Positions 18,028-26,491 are shown, counted from the stretch's first letter. The stretch: DNA of 64,000 nt from Dickeya aquatica (GCF_900095885.1 NZ_LT615367.1:620001-684000); one strand, 5' to 3'. A program made the numbers and translations. The notes: generated from the letters alone by a model not told the origin.

Positions 18028-19256
18028 TGGACTGCCCCCACCCCGGTAGACGATCCTGCTCTATAGTTTGAGCATAGGGGAGCATATGGGCACACCACGA
18101 TTTACACCTGAATTTAAGGAAGAAGCCGTCCGTCAAATAACGGAACGCGGTTATTCCGTTGCCGAAGTATCTGACCGTCTGGGGGTTTCTGCACACAGCC
18201 TCTACAAGTGGCTACGGGCTATCAAACCTGATAACAGTGAACAGCATGCCCGTGATTTACTGGAAGCCAAAAGCGAGATCCTGAAACTACGGGCGCAGCT
18301 AAAACGCACCGAAGAAGAACGGGATATCCTGAAAAAGGCCGCGCGGTACTTTGCAAGGGAGCCCGACTGAAGTACCGCTTTATCAATGAGCACCGCAATA
18401 TATGGGGTGTGATGACGATGTGTCGGGTACTGAATGTCGCCCGGGCCGGGTTCTATGCGTGGCTGCATAACCCTGTCTCGGCGCGTGATAAAGATAACGA
18501 GCGCCTGCTGATGCTTATCCGTGACTCATACTCACTGAGCGGAGGCGTGTATGGTTACCGGCGGGTTCATGGCGACCTGAACGAAATCGGGGAAACCTGC
18601 GGTAAAAACCGGGTGAGCCGCATCATGCAACTGAACCGGATTAAAGCTGTGCGCGGCTATAAAGCGCCACGCCGTATCGCTGGCAGACCCTCAGTAGTCG
18701 CGCCTAATCGCGTGCAGCGGCAGTTTACTGTTGTCCGGGCCAATCAGGTCTGGGTCACCGACATCACTTATATCCGCACCTGGCAGGGCTGGTTGTATCT
18801 GGCGGTAGTTATCGACCTCTTCGCCCGTAACGTAGTGGGCTGGTCGATGAAGCCGACTCTCTCACGCGAACTGGCGCTGGATGCGCTGATGATGGCTGTC
18901 TGGCGACGTAAACCCGACGGCGAGGTCATCGTACATAGCGATCAGGGCAGCCAGTACGGCAGCGATGACTGGCAGCGCTTCTGCCGGGCCAATAACCTGG
19001 CCCCGAGCATGAGCCGGCGTGGCAACTGCTGGGATAATGCGGTGGCCGAATCGTTCTTCAGTTCACTGAAAAAAGAACGCATCAGAAAGAGAATATACAA
19101 AACCCGGGATCTGGCCCGAGCGGATATCTTCGATTACATTGAAGTGTTTTACAACCGGGCCCGGCGCCACAGTCATCTCGGCGGCGTCAGCCCGGAGGCC
19201 TTTGAACAGGCCTCGTCGTGAGGACAGGTTTTGTCTACTGTCGTGGGGTCAGTCCA
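18028..19256 (+). mobile_element. IS3-family insertion sequence (IS51-like)
   Basis: Terminal repeats start TGGACTGCCCCCAC on the left and end GTGGGGTCAGTCCA on the right, with TTT duplicated at the target. It is 1229 bp long with two overlapping transposase frames. It interrupts the phage tail gene described at 17793. Confidence 0.85.
18086..19221 (+). CDS. IS3-family transposase OrfAB
   Basis: OrfA (18086-18370) has an HTH_Tnp_1 domain (TPEFKEEAVRQI; GVSAHSLYKWL) and a leucine-zipper-like tail. OrfB holds the rve integrase core with VTDITYIRTWQGW (first Asp), HSDQGSQYGS (second Asp) and the NAVAESFFSSLKKE Glu region. The reading frames join by -1 slippage at A-AAA-AAG near 18332. All catalytic residues are present, so this copy may be active. 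Confidence 0.85.
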
Positions 19257-19382
19257 TTTTGGTGACGTTTCCCGGTACAGATAAAGCTATTTTTGACGCT
19301 TGGGTAGAACACATGAAAGATCGGCTTGCTGCAAGCCTGGCTGTATTTGCGCAGAGTACTAACTCCATCAACTGAGGTGAAC

Positions 19383-19511
19383 ATGCTTGATGAGGACGAC
19401 CTTAAAAAGTCAATAAAGGGAATAGCTCGTCTGCAGGGCCGTGAACTGAACGGGCAGGAGCGGCTAATCATCCGTACCCGCCTTAACAGCGGCTTGTCTG
19501 CTAAAGAACGT
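19383..19511 (+). pseudogene. Phage gene fragment cut by the second IS3 element
   Basis: ATG 19383 with an AGGTG site starts a frame (MLDEDDLKKSIKGIARLQGR and on) of 43 codons before the IS left end at 19512. It follows the tail-chaperone remnant by 8 bp and would be the next tail gene. I do not recognise its family. Confidence 0.4.
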
Positions 19512-19582
19512 TGACCTGCTCCCCATTGATTAACACACGACGATGTTAGTAATGTCTTCATCAGCAACATGAGGACAACCCC

Positions 19583-19846
19583 ATGAAGAAGCGTTTTTCC
19601 GACGAACAGATCATCAATATTCTTCGCGAAGCCGAGGCGGGTGTTTCCGCCCGCGAACTTTGCCGTAAGTACGCCATCTCCGACGCCACGTTTTATACGT
19701 GGCGTAAGAAGTTTGGTGGCATGGACGTACCTGAAGTAAAAAGGCTTAAGTCACTTGAAGAAGAGAACGCCCGCCTCAAGAAGCTGCTCGCCGAAGCCAT
19801 GCTGGATAAAGAGGCACTACAGGTGGCTTTGGGCCGAAAGTACTGA
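19583..19846 (+). CDS. IS3-family transposase OrfA
   Basis: This 87-residue HTH_Tnp_1 protein ([35 protein letters not shown]) ends in a short coiled coil ([20 protein letters not shown]). It binds the IS ends. Its reading frame ends just past the point where OrfB enters at -1. Confidence 0.85.
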   Translation: MKKRFSDEQIINILREAEAGVSARELCRKYAISDATFYTWRKKFGGMDVPEVKRLKSLEEENARLKKLLAEAMLDKEALQVALGRKY

Positions 19847-20703
19847 CGACAGACCAGAAGCGGGAAGCCGTGACAGTGATGTGCAAAGCGACAGGTCTGT
19901 CGCAACGGCGTGCCTGCAGGCTGACAGGTTTGTCCCTGTCGACCTGCCGTTATGATGCGCACCGCCCGGCTACTGATGCGTATCTGTCTGCACGTATCAC
20001 CGAACTGGCAATGGAACGCCGACGTTTCGGTTACCGGCGTATCTGGCAGCTTCTGCGTCGTGAAGGCCTTTGCGTTAACCACAAACGGGTCTACCGCATC
20101 TATCATCTCAATGGCCTGGGCGTAAAACGCAGACAGCGCCGTAAGGGTCTGGCGACTGAGCGGCTTCCGCTTCTTCGCCCGGATGCGCCGAACCTGACAT
20201 GGTCGATGGATTTTGTCATGGATGCACTTGCCAGCGGCCGCCGGATTAAGTGCCTGACTTGTGTGGATGATTTCACGAAGGAGTGTCTGACGATCACTGC
20301 TGCTTTCGGTATTTCAGGCGTTCAGGTCACGCGTATTCTGGACAGCATCGCGCTCTTTCGTGGCTATCCGGCGACAATAAGAACCGATCAGGGCCCGGAA
20401 TTTACCTGCCGTGCGCTCGATCAATGGGCCTTTGAGCATGGTGTGGAGTTGCGACTTATCCAGCCAGGTAAGCCAACGCAGAACGGATTTATTGAGAGTT
20501 TCAACGGTCGCTTTCGGGATGAATGCCTGAATGAACACTGGTTCAGCGATATTCTTCATGCCCGGAAAATCATTAATGACTGGCGGCAGGACTATAACGA
20601 GTCCAGACCTCATTCATCGCTGAATTACCAGACGCCGTCTGAATTTGCAGCAAGCTGGAGAAATGGAAAATTAGAAGGTAAACAAACCGATATTACTAAC
20701 TGA
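19843..20703 (+). CDS. IS3-family transposase OrfB
   Basis: The integrase-core transposase shows an HTH_21 domain ([16 protein letters not shown]) and the DDE triad regions [26 protein letters not shown] and [17 protein letters not shown]. The first convincing codons begin at 19843 in the -1 frame relative to OrfA, which implies frameshifted OrfAB expression. ATG 19870 is an alternative internal start. It appears intact. Confidence 0.82.
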   Translation: MTTDQKREAVTVMCKATGLSQRRACRLTGLSLSTCRYDAHRPATDAYLSARITELAMERRRFGYRRIWQLLRREGLCVNHKRVYRIYHLNGLGVKRRQRRKGLATERLPLLRPDAPNLTWSMDFVMDALASGRRIKCLTCVDDFTKECLTITAAFGISGVQVTRILDSIALFRGYPATIRTDQGPEFTCRALDQWAFEHGVELRLIQPGKPTQNGFIESFNGRFRDECLNEHWFSDILHARKIINDWRQDYNESRPHSSLNYQTPSEFAASWRNGKLEGKQTDITN

Positions 20704-20732
20704 TCGTTGTATCTAATACTGGGGGCAGGTCA

Positions 20733-21001
20733 GGGCTTTTGCAGAAGAACGTCCACTGAAAACAGTGAAAGGAATTTCAGCGTTTTTCAGCTTTTTGGAT
20801 CAATAAAGGATCGCTTTGAAATTGCAACTGTAAGAAATAAAAGGGTTTTGTGTGGATTTGGTCAGTTTTGAATGGATCTCTGAGCGTGAGCAGGCGTTAT
20901 CTTGGGCCACCTTGTTTGCAGCAATGATGCGGGTTTGGGTGTGGTGAAGCTGTTTGCAGGAACTGAAAAGCGGTGAACCCCGCCAGGGCGGGGCGAGGTG
21001 C
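20733..21001 (+). other. Short non-coding or decayed flank
   Basis: One frame right after the IS reads RAFAEERPLKTVKGISAFF up to a stop near 20804 and looks like the end of a lost gene. A GC hairpin (CCCCGCC AGG GCGGGGC) lies near 20978-20995. Nothing else is seen. Confidence 0.3.
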
Positions 21002-21508
21002 TTAAAGTTTGCCTTCGGTAATCCTAAAATCGACGATGCTCTTACCTTGAAGGTCATAGGTGCAGTTGTATGTCATGGTTATTTTTGCATTGAAACCGTT
21101 GGTAAACTTCACTTTGTCACCGATGAACGTCATTTGTTTTTTAGCTTCGTTCAGACGGAAGTGTGAAAACATGGGGGTCATCATGCCGTCAGTCCATTCG
21201 AAATCATACTTGGATGACTTTTCTACCAGAGGACGGCAGCGTGATGCTGCTTCAATCCAGTTTTTATCAAACAAGCATTGATCGTCATTTGCTGCGCAAC
21301 TCTTTGGGGTGTCAGCTTTTGCGGTAGGCTTATCATCATCACTTCCGCCAAAGATTTTTGTAGCACCCCAAACCAATAACACCAGAACTACAAGACCACC
21401 GATTGCCTGACCTGCTGTGGTACCAGGATTCTTAACGCCACAGTGTGGGCAAACTTTTGCAGAGGTTGATACTTCTTTCTTACATTCTTTGCATTTTGTT
21501 AAAGCCAT
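21002..21508 (-). CDS. Zinc-ribbon membrane protein of unknown function
   Basis: The 168-residue protein starts with a zinc ribbon (CKECKKEVSTSAKVCPHC, four Cys as CxxC...CxxC, residues ~6-23). One membrane helix follows (about residues 34-52, AIGGLVVLVLLVWGATKIF), then a soluble domain of about 100 residues with several Cys (CAANDDQC, CRPL, YNCTYD). The TM orientation suggests a cytoplasmic ribbon and an outer-face domain. Such proteins are common in prophages and islands. The start ATG 21508 is the only sensible one. Function unknown. Confidence 0.65.
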   Translation of the reverse strand: MALTKCKECKKEVSTSAKVCPHCGVKNPGTTAGQAIGGLVVLVLLVWGATKIFGGSDDDKPTAKADTPKSCAANDDQCLFDKNWIEAASRCRPLVEKSSKYDFEWTDGMMTPMFSHFRLNEAKKQMTFIGDKVKFTNGFNAKITMTYNCTYDLQGKSIVDFRITEGKL

Positions 21509-21627
21509 AAATCAAGTCCTATTTGATTCAATTTAAAAGACCCTAATTATATGACAAATAAAGCATCAGATTGGAGGCGGTTTTAATAGTGGGGGGACAA
21601 AAAAGGGACACAGATATCGGAGTAATA

Positions 21628-21655
21628 AAAAAGCCACCTGCTGATAGGTGGCTTA
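21628..21655 (-). terminator. Original terminator of tRNA-Ile2, displaced by the island
   Basis: Read on the minus strand, AAGCCACCTATCAGCAGGTG pairs with itself and then runs into GGCTTTTTTATT. It lies just beyond attL, where DNA downstream of the tRNA would have been before integration. The tRNA now uses an island-encoded hairpin instead. Confidence 0.55.
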
Positions 21656-21677
21656 ATTATATGATTCTAAAGCTAAA

Positions 21678-21727
21678 ATTTGGTGGCCCCTGTTGGGTTT
21701 GAACCAACGACCAAGCGATTATGAGTC
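21678..21727 (-). repeat. attL: 50-bp copy of the tRNA-Ile2 3' part
   Basis: Bases 21678-21727 are identical to 52726-52775. That sequence is the tRNA from the anticodon loop to the 3' CCA plus three bases. The 5' half of the tRNA is missing here, so this is the crossover copy at the far end of the island. Confidence 0.95.
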
Positions 21728-21851
21728 ATAAAATTGACATGTTTTTAATTGTTCGCCTTTGTCTCTGTTTGTGTTTTTAATTGTCTATAATCAATTGGTT
21801 ATGAAGTTATTTTTGTTTCTGATTGGTTGTCTCGTTTCTCCATTGTACTAT

Positions 21852-21899
21852 CCTTACCTGACCCATTACCTGACCCAAAATGGGCATCGGGTCAGGTAA
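21852..21899. promoter_or_regulatory. Integrase arm-type sites, left end
   Basis: TTACCTGACCC occurs twice in direct order (within 21852-21879) and once inverted (GGGTCAGGTAA, about 21889-21899). The 28-bp block 21852-21879 recurs exactly at 52646-52673 near the other end. These are likely integrase arm or excisionase sites, and they overlap the int promoter. Confidence 0.6.
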
Positions 21900-21924
21900 C
21901 GCTTATCCTTAGAAAGGTAAACTC

Positions 21925-23241
21925 ATGGCCGCTAATCTTACCGAGACTGCTATACGTGGATTGAAGACAAAAAGCACGTCGTACTACGTGTGGAGCAACA
22001 GCGCTCAACGCGGTACCGGCAGGCTTGGCGTTAAGGTTCAGCCTTCAGGCAGCAAAGTTTTTTATTTCCGTTACTACGTTGAGAAAGGGAAGAAAGAGAA
22101 ATTTATTCAATTGGGCATCTGGCCGGAGATGAAACTGGTAACGGCCAATGAGCTGGCGAAAAAATATGGTGCCTGGCTTGTTGAAGGAAAAGATCCTCAG
22201 CAAGAACTGGAGCAACAGCGCCTGGCCGAGCAGCACATTATGCAGCTACATCGTTCTCAAGGATCGTTTGAAGAACTGGTGCATGGCTACGTTAATAAGA
22301 TGAAGCTCGACAACAAGCGAACCTGGGCCGATGTCCTGAAACGTCTTGAAAAAGAGTGCTATTCGGTTATTCCTCGTGAAACCAAAGCGAAGGATGTCAC
22401 ACCGTTACAGATCAAAACCATTCTCTCGGGCATTATCCAGCGTGATGCGGTGGTCCATGCAAACCGGATTCGTTCCTACCTGATGGCGGCGTTTAACTAC
22501 GGTCTTAAAGCCGATAACGATCCGATGAATACCAGCGTGGGCATTACGTTCGGGCTTGAAGTAAATCCGGTATCGGCCATACCGAAGCAGTCCTCGGCGG
22601 AGAAAGTGGGTGATACATGGTTAACGCTGGAGGAGCTGCGTGTTGTCATGGAGCAGTTCGCTCAGGCAACTAACGTTGGGCCGTTGATGCAGCACCTTAT
22701 ACGCTTTTGTGTTTATGCCGGTGGGCAGCGCCCATTTGAAATGATTGCCAGCCAGTGGAGCGCCATTGATTGGCAGCAAAAGACGTTATTGGTTATTGCC
22801 GAGGTATCGAAAAACAAGCGTGAGCATCTGATCCCGCTGACTGAATCGGCATTACGGGAATTAGCCTCAGTGAAAGAGCTGACTAAGGAAAGTAACAGTC
22901 CCTATATCTTCCCACTTTCGACCAACGGTGAGCGACCGGTGCGCACCGATAGTCTGGCGCGTTCCATCATGTATTTCCGGGCGTTCAATCCTGAGTTTAA
23001 AGTTTTCACGGCGCGAGATTTACGTCGCACCTGCAAGACGCTGATGGGGGAGGCGGGGATCAGCAAAGAGATCCGCGACCGTATTCAGAATCACGCGTTG
23101 AACGATGTCAGCTCGAAACACTATGATCGTTATGATTACCTGCCTGAAAAGCGCAGAGCGCTTGAGATCTGGGAGGATAGAGTGAATAACTATCAGCGAC
23201 AGCAGGAAAACAACGTTGTAAACCTGTTTGGGCGGAGGTAA
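21925..23241 (+). CDS. int: P4-type tyrosine integrase of the island
   Basis: This 438-residue recombinase would integrate and excise the island at tRNA-Ile2. The N-terminus is a DUF4102-type arm-binding domain (TETAIRGLKTK; YFRYYVEKGKKEKFIQLG), then a SAM-like core-binding region, and a catalytic domain from about residue 225. Catalytic signs are Arg in GGQRPFE, RDLRRT in the second box (Arg in place of the usual His), and the C-terminal HALNDVSSKHYDRYDY with the Tyr nucleophile. It reads into the island from attL, 198 bp after the core, with AAAGG before ATG. It is intact, and the length is typical. Confidence 0.93.
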   Translation: MAANLTETAIRGLKTKSTSYYVWSNSAQRGTGRLGVKVQPSGSKVFYFRYYVEKGKKEKFIQLGIWPEMKLVTANELAKKYGAWLVEGKDPQQELEQQRLAEQHIMQLHRSQGSFEELVHGYVNKMKLDNKRTWADVLKRLEKECYSVIPRETKAKDVTPLQIKTILSGIIQRDAVVHANRIRSYLMAAFNYGLKADNDPMNTSVGITFGLEVNPVSAIPKQSSAEKVGDTWLTLEELRVVMEQFAQATNVGPLMQHLIRFCVYAGGQRPFEMIASQWSAIDWQQKTLLVIAEVSKNKREHLIPLTESALRELASVKELTKESNSPYIFPLSTNGERPVRTDSLARSIMYFRAFNPEFKVFTARDLRRTCKTLMGEAGISKEIRDRIQNHALNDVSSKHYDRYDYLPEKRRALEIWEDRVNNYQRQQENNVVNLFGRR

Positions 23242-23394
23242 GAGCTTGGCAAAATATGAGCTTAATTCAGCAGAAGAGCGTCATCTGGTTGACTTTCCTC
23301 TAAACCGCTGCTGATTATAAATGAAGTCATCTATCATGAAGCCAGTCAGGCATTGTAGGATGTTATTTCTGAAGGGGAATGCGTAAGGGATCCT

Positions 23395-23961
23395 ATGGGA
23401 ACAGCACAGGAACACAGGGATAAAAGAGAAGTTGCGTTAAACTTGGCATACGATGGATTTGTTGATGCCTTTCTCGACATACTTCCTGTCGATGATATCT
23501 CGTTGGAAAGAATTCGGCCGGAGCACTGGTCGATTGTTCATCCCGCTTGGCGTAATCACCCAGATCGCCAACATTTGAACATAGATTTTAACTGGTTGCG
23601 TCAACGTAATAAAAGGCGGGACAAGCTGGATGCGAGTATTTGGTGCGATGGACATCTCTGCGGTTTGTTTCTAGCCAAATTGTCCAGAAGACGTGTCAAC
23701 GTTGCTTTGAGATATCTAGAAGGCAACCCTTATCCGACGCCACTCAGTGGATATATGATCCCGATAGGCTTAATCATTGCCGAAAGCTTTGCCCGTGCTT
23801 ATGGAGCGAAGGAAGTTATGGTAAGTCAGCCCGATAAACAGCTTGTATCCTTGTATCGTGAACAGGGTTTTGAACTAACTCAGGCAGATCTATCACGAGA
23901 AAGGCGATCCTGCAATATACGTGCAAAAGTTCTGGTTAAGAAACTGACGGACACCGTGTGA
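23395..23961 (+). CDS. GNAT-like acetyltransferase fold protein
   Basis: The 188-residue protein has a C-terminal half like the GNAT acetyl-CoA-binding core: beta strand VNVALRYLEG, then GYMIPIGLIIAESFARAYGA, a VMVSQPDKQLVSLY segment and the YREQGFEL ending found in many N-acetyltransferases. The N-terminal part is Asp/Arg rich and unassigned. AAGGGAT precedes the ATG. It lies directly after int and 56 bp before a small basic protein with which it may form a pair. The substrate is unknown; a role in defence or toxin function is speculation. Confidence 0.55.
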   Translation: MGTAQEHRDKREVALNLAYDGFVDAFLDILPVDDISLERIRPEHWSIVHPAWRNHPDRQHLNIDFNWLRQRNKRRDKLDASIWCDGHLCGLFLAKLSRRRVNVALRYLEGNPYPTPLSGYMIPIGLIIAESFARAYGAKEVMVSQPDKQLVSLYREQGFELTQADLSRERRSCNIRAKVLVKKLTDTV

Positions 23962-24017
23962 GTGTAAAATGAACAGATATGATATAATCCCTCTTATAGC
24001 AGAAACGAGGTGACGAG

Positions 24018-24419
24018 ATGGCTAAAGTTAAACGCAAATCTGTAAATGCTACGCCAGCAACCGGGAATACCATTGTTTCCGTTCATGTAGAGAACGGAAA
24101 AAAACCGGGTCCACTCACTCTTGATGATTTCACTAGCGAATATCGTGTGGTGGTAAAAGAGCTTCTGACACTTAAAAGACAAAATGCAATTAAATCAGGC
24201 CATTTTGATAATCCCATTCTCAATAGGGTCGTTGAACAGGCTGTCATGCGTATTGTGTATGTTGGTCAGAAGCAGAGAATAGCGCCGTCTAAAGTCAGAC
24301 AGATGGTTACAAGTGGCTCAAACTCTGCACGCAGCCAGCGCAACTGGCAGCCTCAAAAGGTCCTCGAACGGAGTAGCGGCATGTTAGCTGGTGCATCCCG
24401 GTTGCGTAAGATCAGTTGA
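24018..24419 (+). CDS. Small basic protein of unknown function next to the GNAT gene
   Basis: I do not recognise this 133-residue protein. It has a Lys-rich start (MAKVKRKSVNATP), a central region with FTSEYRVVVKELLTLKRQNA, and an Arg/Ser-rich tail, which suggests nucleic-acid binding. A strong site (GAGGTGACGAG) precedes the ATG. A TATAAT-like box near 23980 suggests its own promoter. It could be regulated or bound by the GNAT-like protein upstream; nothing proves this. Confidence 0.5.
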   Translation: MAKVKRKSVNATPATGNTIVSVHVENGKKPGPLTLDDFTSEYRVVVKELLTLKRQNAIKSGHFDNPILNRVVEQAVMRIVYVGQKQRIAPSKVRQMVTSGSNSARSQRNWQPQKVLERSSGMLAGASRLRKIS

Positions 24420-24614
24420 TATAAGGTAAATGTGTCCGGTCAACTCACATTGCTTAGCTGTGTGAGTTGTAATGGAGATATTGTGGGTGCCAATAAGACA
24501 TAAAAATTAACACGTGATAAAACCAATAACTTCAACCTAAATACGGTTCTATTTCACTGAAAGGTGGTGTGTATATTTGTGCGGTTTCTTGCTTCCCCCT
24601 TACCCAAATTCAGC
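24420..24614 (+). other. Intergenic stretch with one hairpin
   Basis: CAACTCACA and TGTGTGAGTTG pair around a 9-nt loop near 24440-24468, with no T-run. Nothing else is visible. Confidence 0.3.
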
Positions 24615-24761
24615 TATAACTCCTTAACGCCTCAGGAAGGGATTGTAGATTATTGTTTATGGGATAAGCACAAGGCGTTTTACTTCAAGGCAATTCAGGC
24701 AGGCGTATCAGGAAACTACAGCCCCATGATGCAACTGGTGAGCGACATCTTGCCAAATTAA
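24615..24761 (+). pseudogene. C-terminal remnant resembling a Fic-family protein
   Basis: The reading frame YNSLTPQEGIVDYCLWDKHK, then FYFKAIQAGVSGNYSPMMQL, resembles the last helices of Fic proteins (W/D-K-xx-Y-xx-A-xx-A-G-xx-x-N-Y-x-P-M). The Fic core with the catalytic HPFxxGNGR is missing, so no AMP transfer is possible. The stop overlaps the stop of the convergent 48-codon gene by four bases. Confidence 0.4.
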
Positions 24762-24904
24762 CGGGAAAGGCCGACGGCTTTCGCCTGTGTCTGATTTTTT
24801 TTGAGTTGCTGCTCAATTTGTTGCACAGAAACACCCGTTTCAATAGCGGTTGAGCTGGCTACGGCACGATAAATCTGGGCTTTTGTTATAGGCGCTTTTT
24901 TCAT
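24758..24904 (-). CDS. 48-residue protein, possible Fic antitoxin remnant
   Basis: The ATG at 24904 has a GGGAGAT site. The protein (MKKAPITKAQIYRAVASSTA, then IETGVSVQQIEQQLKKNQ) is helical. It contains AVASSTAIETG, which recalls the S/T-x-x-x-E-G/N inhibitory helix of VbhA-type Fic antitoxins, although the last position is T. It converges on the Fic-like remnant rather than preceding it, so the usual antitoxin-toxin operon is not kept. A frame open further upstream to 24982 lacks a better start. Confidence 0.4.
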   Translation of the reverse strand: MKKAPITKAQIYRAVASSTAIETGVSVQQIEQQLKKNQTQAKAVGLSR

Positions 24905-25056
24905 GATGCCGTATCTCCCTGAATTAGTCTGGAAATTGTAGAGGGTAACGAGAATGCTTGCAAGGCATAGGATGAGTTCCACTTTAAGTTATATAAATCA
25001 ATATATAAAGTACGTATAGTAAAAACGGAAAGGCATCACACAGGACGACCCATTGA

Positions 25057-25845
25057 ATGACATCAAAGCAGCCTGATTTTTATCCTTTGTCTCTGGCATC
25101 TGAAAAATGCCGTATAACGCCTGACGATATACTACATGATTGGTTTGAGCATAAGATCCCACTCTACATTCGGCTGGATGCATTGCCATGCCAGATCGTC
25201 AGGTACCTTGGTGGAGGTCGATTTCTTCTGAAAGACTGGCAGAGGAAAATTAAATCGGGCATGGATTTTTATCAGAATGAAGAAATGCCAGAGTTTAAAA
25301 TAAGGCAGTTTTATCCAGAGAAAAATACAGAAATAGAGGCCCGACTTCTGGATGATGATTTGGGATTATGCCGTTATACCTATAATGGACATGCACATGG
25401 TTACTGGCGCGTAAAAGCGACGCCTGTAACTCAGTTTGCTGAAGGCCATTACGTGCTAGCGGATATGGATACTGTCAGAGAGAATAATAATGTTGCAGGT
25501 GCAATTTCTGTATATGGTAGAGATGACTGGGATTACTTGATATTCCCAAATAAAGTATACAGGGATAAATCAGAATTGTTTTTTGACGCGAATACGTTAT
25601 TGCCACAGATCGAGGTATCTATGCCTGAAGAGAAAAAAGAAAAACAAACTCGCATTTCAAGACCAGAAAGAATAGCCCTGTATGTCATGCTGAAAGAGCA
25701 TTACCTTGATGGCAATGGTGAGGTTAATTTTTCAAAAATGGCGGAGATGCTTACGGTGACGGCCAGAAAACATGGCTTCAGTAACACATTCAGTGATGAC
25801 ACTATTGCAGAATGGATAAAACGTTTCGACGATAAAAAAGAATAA
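25057..25845 (+). CDS. Island protein of unknown function (262 aa)
   Basis: I do not recognise this family. The protein has a first part with DDILHDWFEHKIPLYIRLDA, a middle with GHYVLADMDTVREN, and a C-terminal helical part (RISRPERIALYVMLKEHYLD) that resembles small DNA-binding or stress-protein tails in P4-like islands. There is no signal peptide or membrane segment. The coding strand is AT-richer than the chromosome. It lies between integrase-side genes and alpA, the slot that usually carries variable island genes. Confidence 0.6.
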   Translation: MTSKQPDFYPLSLASEKCRITPDDILHDWFEHKIPLYIRLDALPCQIVRYLGGGRFLLKDWQRKIKSGMDFYQNEEMPEFKIRQFYPEKNTEIEARLLDDDLGLCRYTYNGHAHGYWRVKATPVTQFAEGHYVLADMDTVRENNNVAGAISVYGRDDWDYLIFPNKVYRDKSELFFDANTLLPQIEVSMPEEKKEKQTRISRPERIALYVMLKEHYLDGNGEVNFSKMAEMLTVTARKHGFSNTFSDDTIAEWIKRFDDKKE

Positions 25846-25849
25846 AAAA

Positions 25850-25945
25850 TTAATACTCAATCTCCTGCTGGTAGCGAATCGCCACAAAATGGTAAAGCCG
25901 TTGCACGTCCGCCAGTGCAGAGTGTGTCCATATCAGTCGTGGCAT
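25850..25945 (-). pseudogene. ParE/RelE-type toxin, truncated to 31 codons
   Basis: ATG 25945 begins a frame reading MPRLIWTHSALADVQRLYHF and ending IRYQQEIEY. This is the typical opening of RelE/ParE toxins (MPxxIWxxxALxDVxRLYxFL). A normal toxin is about 95-100 residues, so two thirds are missing. No ParD-like antitoxin gene is readable upstream; only a short decayed stretch is present (25946-26035). Confidence 0.5.
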
Positions 25946-26037
25946 TTAGGCAACGCCGTATCATCGCCCACGGTCATGCTTTCCTGCCGGTTGGCCCGTG
26001 ACCGACCGTAACCGCATTAAGCTCCGCAATAAGCGTT

Positions 26038-26056
26038 GACACCTTAATAAGGTGTC
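26038..26056. promoter_or_regulatory. 19-bp palindrome upstream of alpA
   Basis: GACACCTTA, one base, TAAGGTGTC: two perfect 9-bp arms with a single central base, too tight for a terminator loop. It lies 62 bp before the alpA start and probably binds a dimeric repressor. Confidence 0.45.
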
Positions 26057-26118
26057 TGCTGCTTTTATTCAGTTACCCTCCTGCGACATGCTGTATCCAC
26101 TGAAACAAAGGAGGCAGT

Positions 26119-26355
26119 ATGAGTACAACATTTATTTCCCCAACCCCAGAACAACGTTTGCAAGTCCTGCGCAATTACGGTGAGCAAGGCGATCGCCTGG
26201 TGCGTGAACGTGAGCGCCAGAGAATCACGTCCATTTCCCGCTCTACCGCGTGGAAACTGGAACAGGTGGGTAAGTTTCCACAACGTAAGTCTATCGGCCT
26301 GAAATCCTGCGGATGGCTGTTAAGTGACCTGCTTTGTTGGATCAATGAGCGTTAG
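26119..26355 (+). CDS. alpA: AlpA-family DNA-binding regulator
   Basis: This 78-residue MerR-like helix-turn-helix protein contains RQRITSISRSTAWKLEQVGK followed by FPQRKSIGLKSCGWLLSD and a final Trp-Ile helix. This is the standard AlpA pattern (x-ITxISRSTxWxLxxxGxFPxxxxIG). AlpA proteins of P4-like elements activate excision genes. A GGAGG site lies six bases before the ATG. It opens the core block alpA / DUF3987 / YfjJ-like, in the same order as CP4-57. Confidence 0.85.
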   Translation: MSTTFISPTPEQRLQVLRNYGEQGDRLVRERERQRITSISRSTAWKLEQVGKFPQRKSIGLKSCGWLLSDLLCWINER

Positions 26356-26491
26356 CATCAGGATTTTTTTGGCATTTATTTTTTGCTTTTTTTCCTGAAT
26401 GCCCCGTGTTCATCCTGCTATTTCTGCCATTAATAGCGGAATAGCAAGGTAAGGGGAATCGTTTTAAACATTAACTGAATAAGAGGTATCT

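Larger units (their letters stand above)
17793..19375 (+). pseudogene. Phage tail assembly chaperone-like gene, split by an IS3 element
   Basis: Removing the IS (18028-19256) and one copy of its 3-bp TTT duplication restores one frame from GTG 17793 to TGA 19375. The product has about 116 residues. It looks like a tail assembly chaperone: an EVRIPTKYEPLPVLV beta segment, a DAVVATWRN segment, then an acidic helix and the FPGTDKAIFDAW ending. The next frame starts 8 bp after the restored stop, so the region was a phage tail operon. It is inactive now. Confidence 0.55.
19512..20732 (+). mobile_element. IS3-family insertion sequence (IS407-like)
   Basis: Ends are TGACCTGCTCCCCA on the left and the complement of TGACCTGCCCCCAG on the right, 1221 bp apart. 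I see no target duplication (ACGT on the left, GGGC on the right), so flanking DNA was probably deleted or rearranged after insertion. Confidence 0.8.

Noticed and set aside
15000..21677. A second complete tRNA-linked island directly left of attL
   Set aside because: I searched by eye for a third copy of the tRNA fragment near 15 kb and found none; the zone is better read as a decayed prophage with IS elements.
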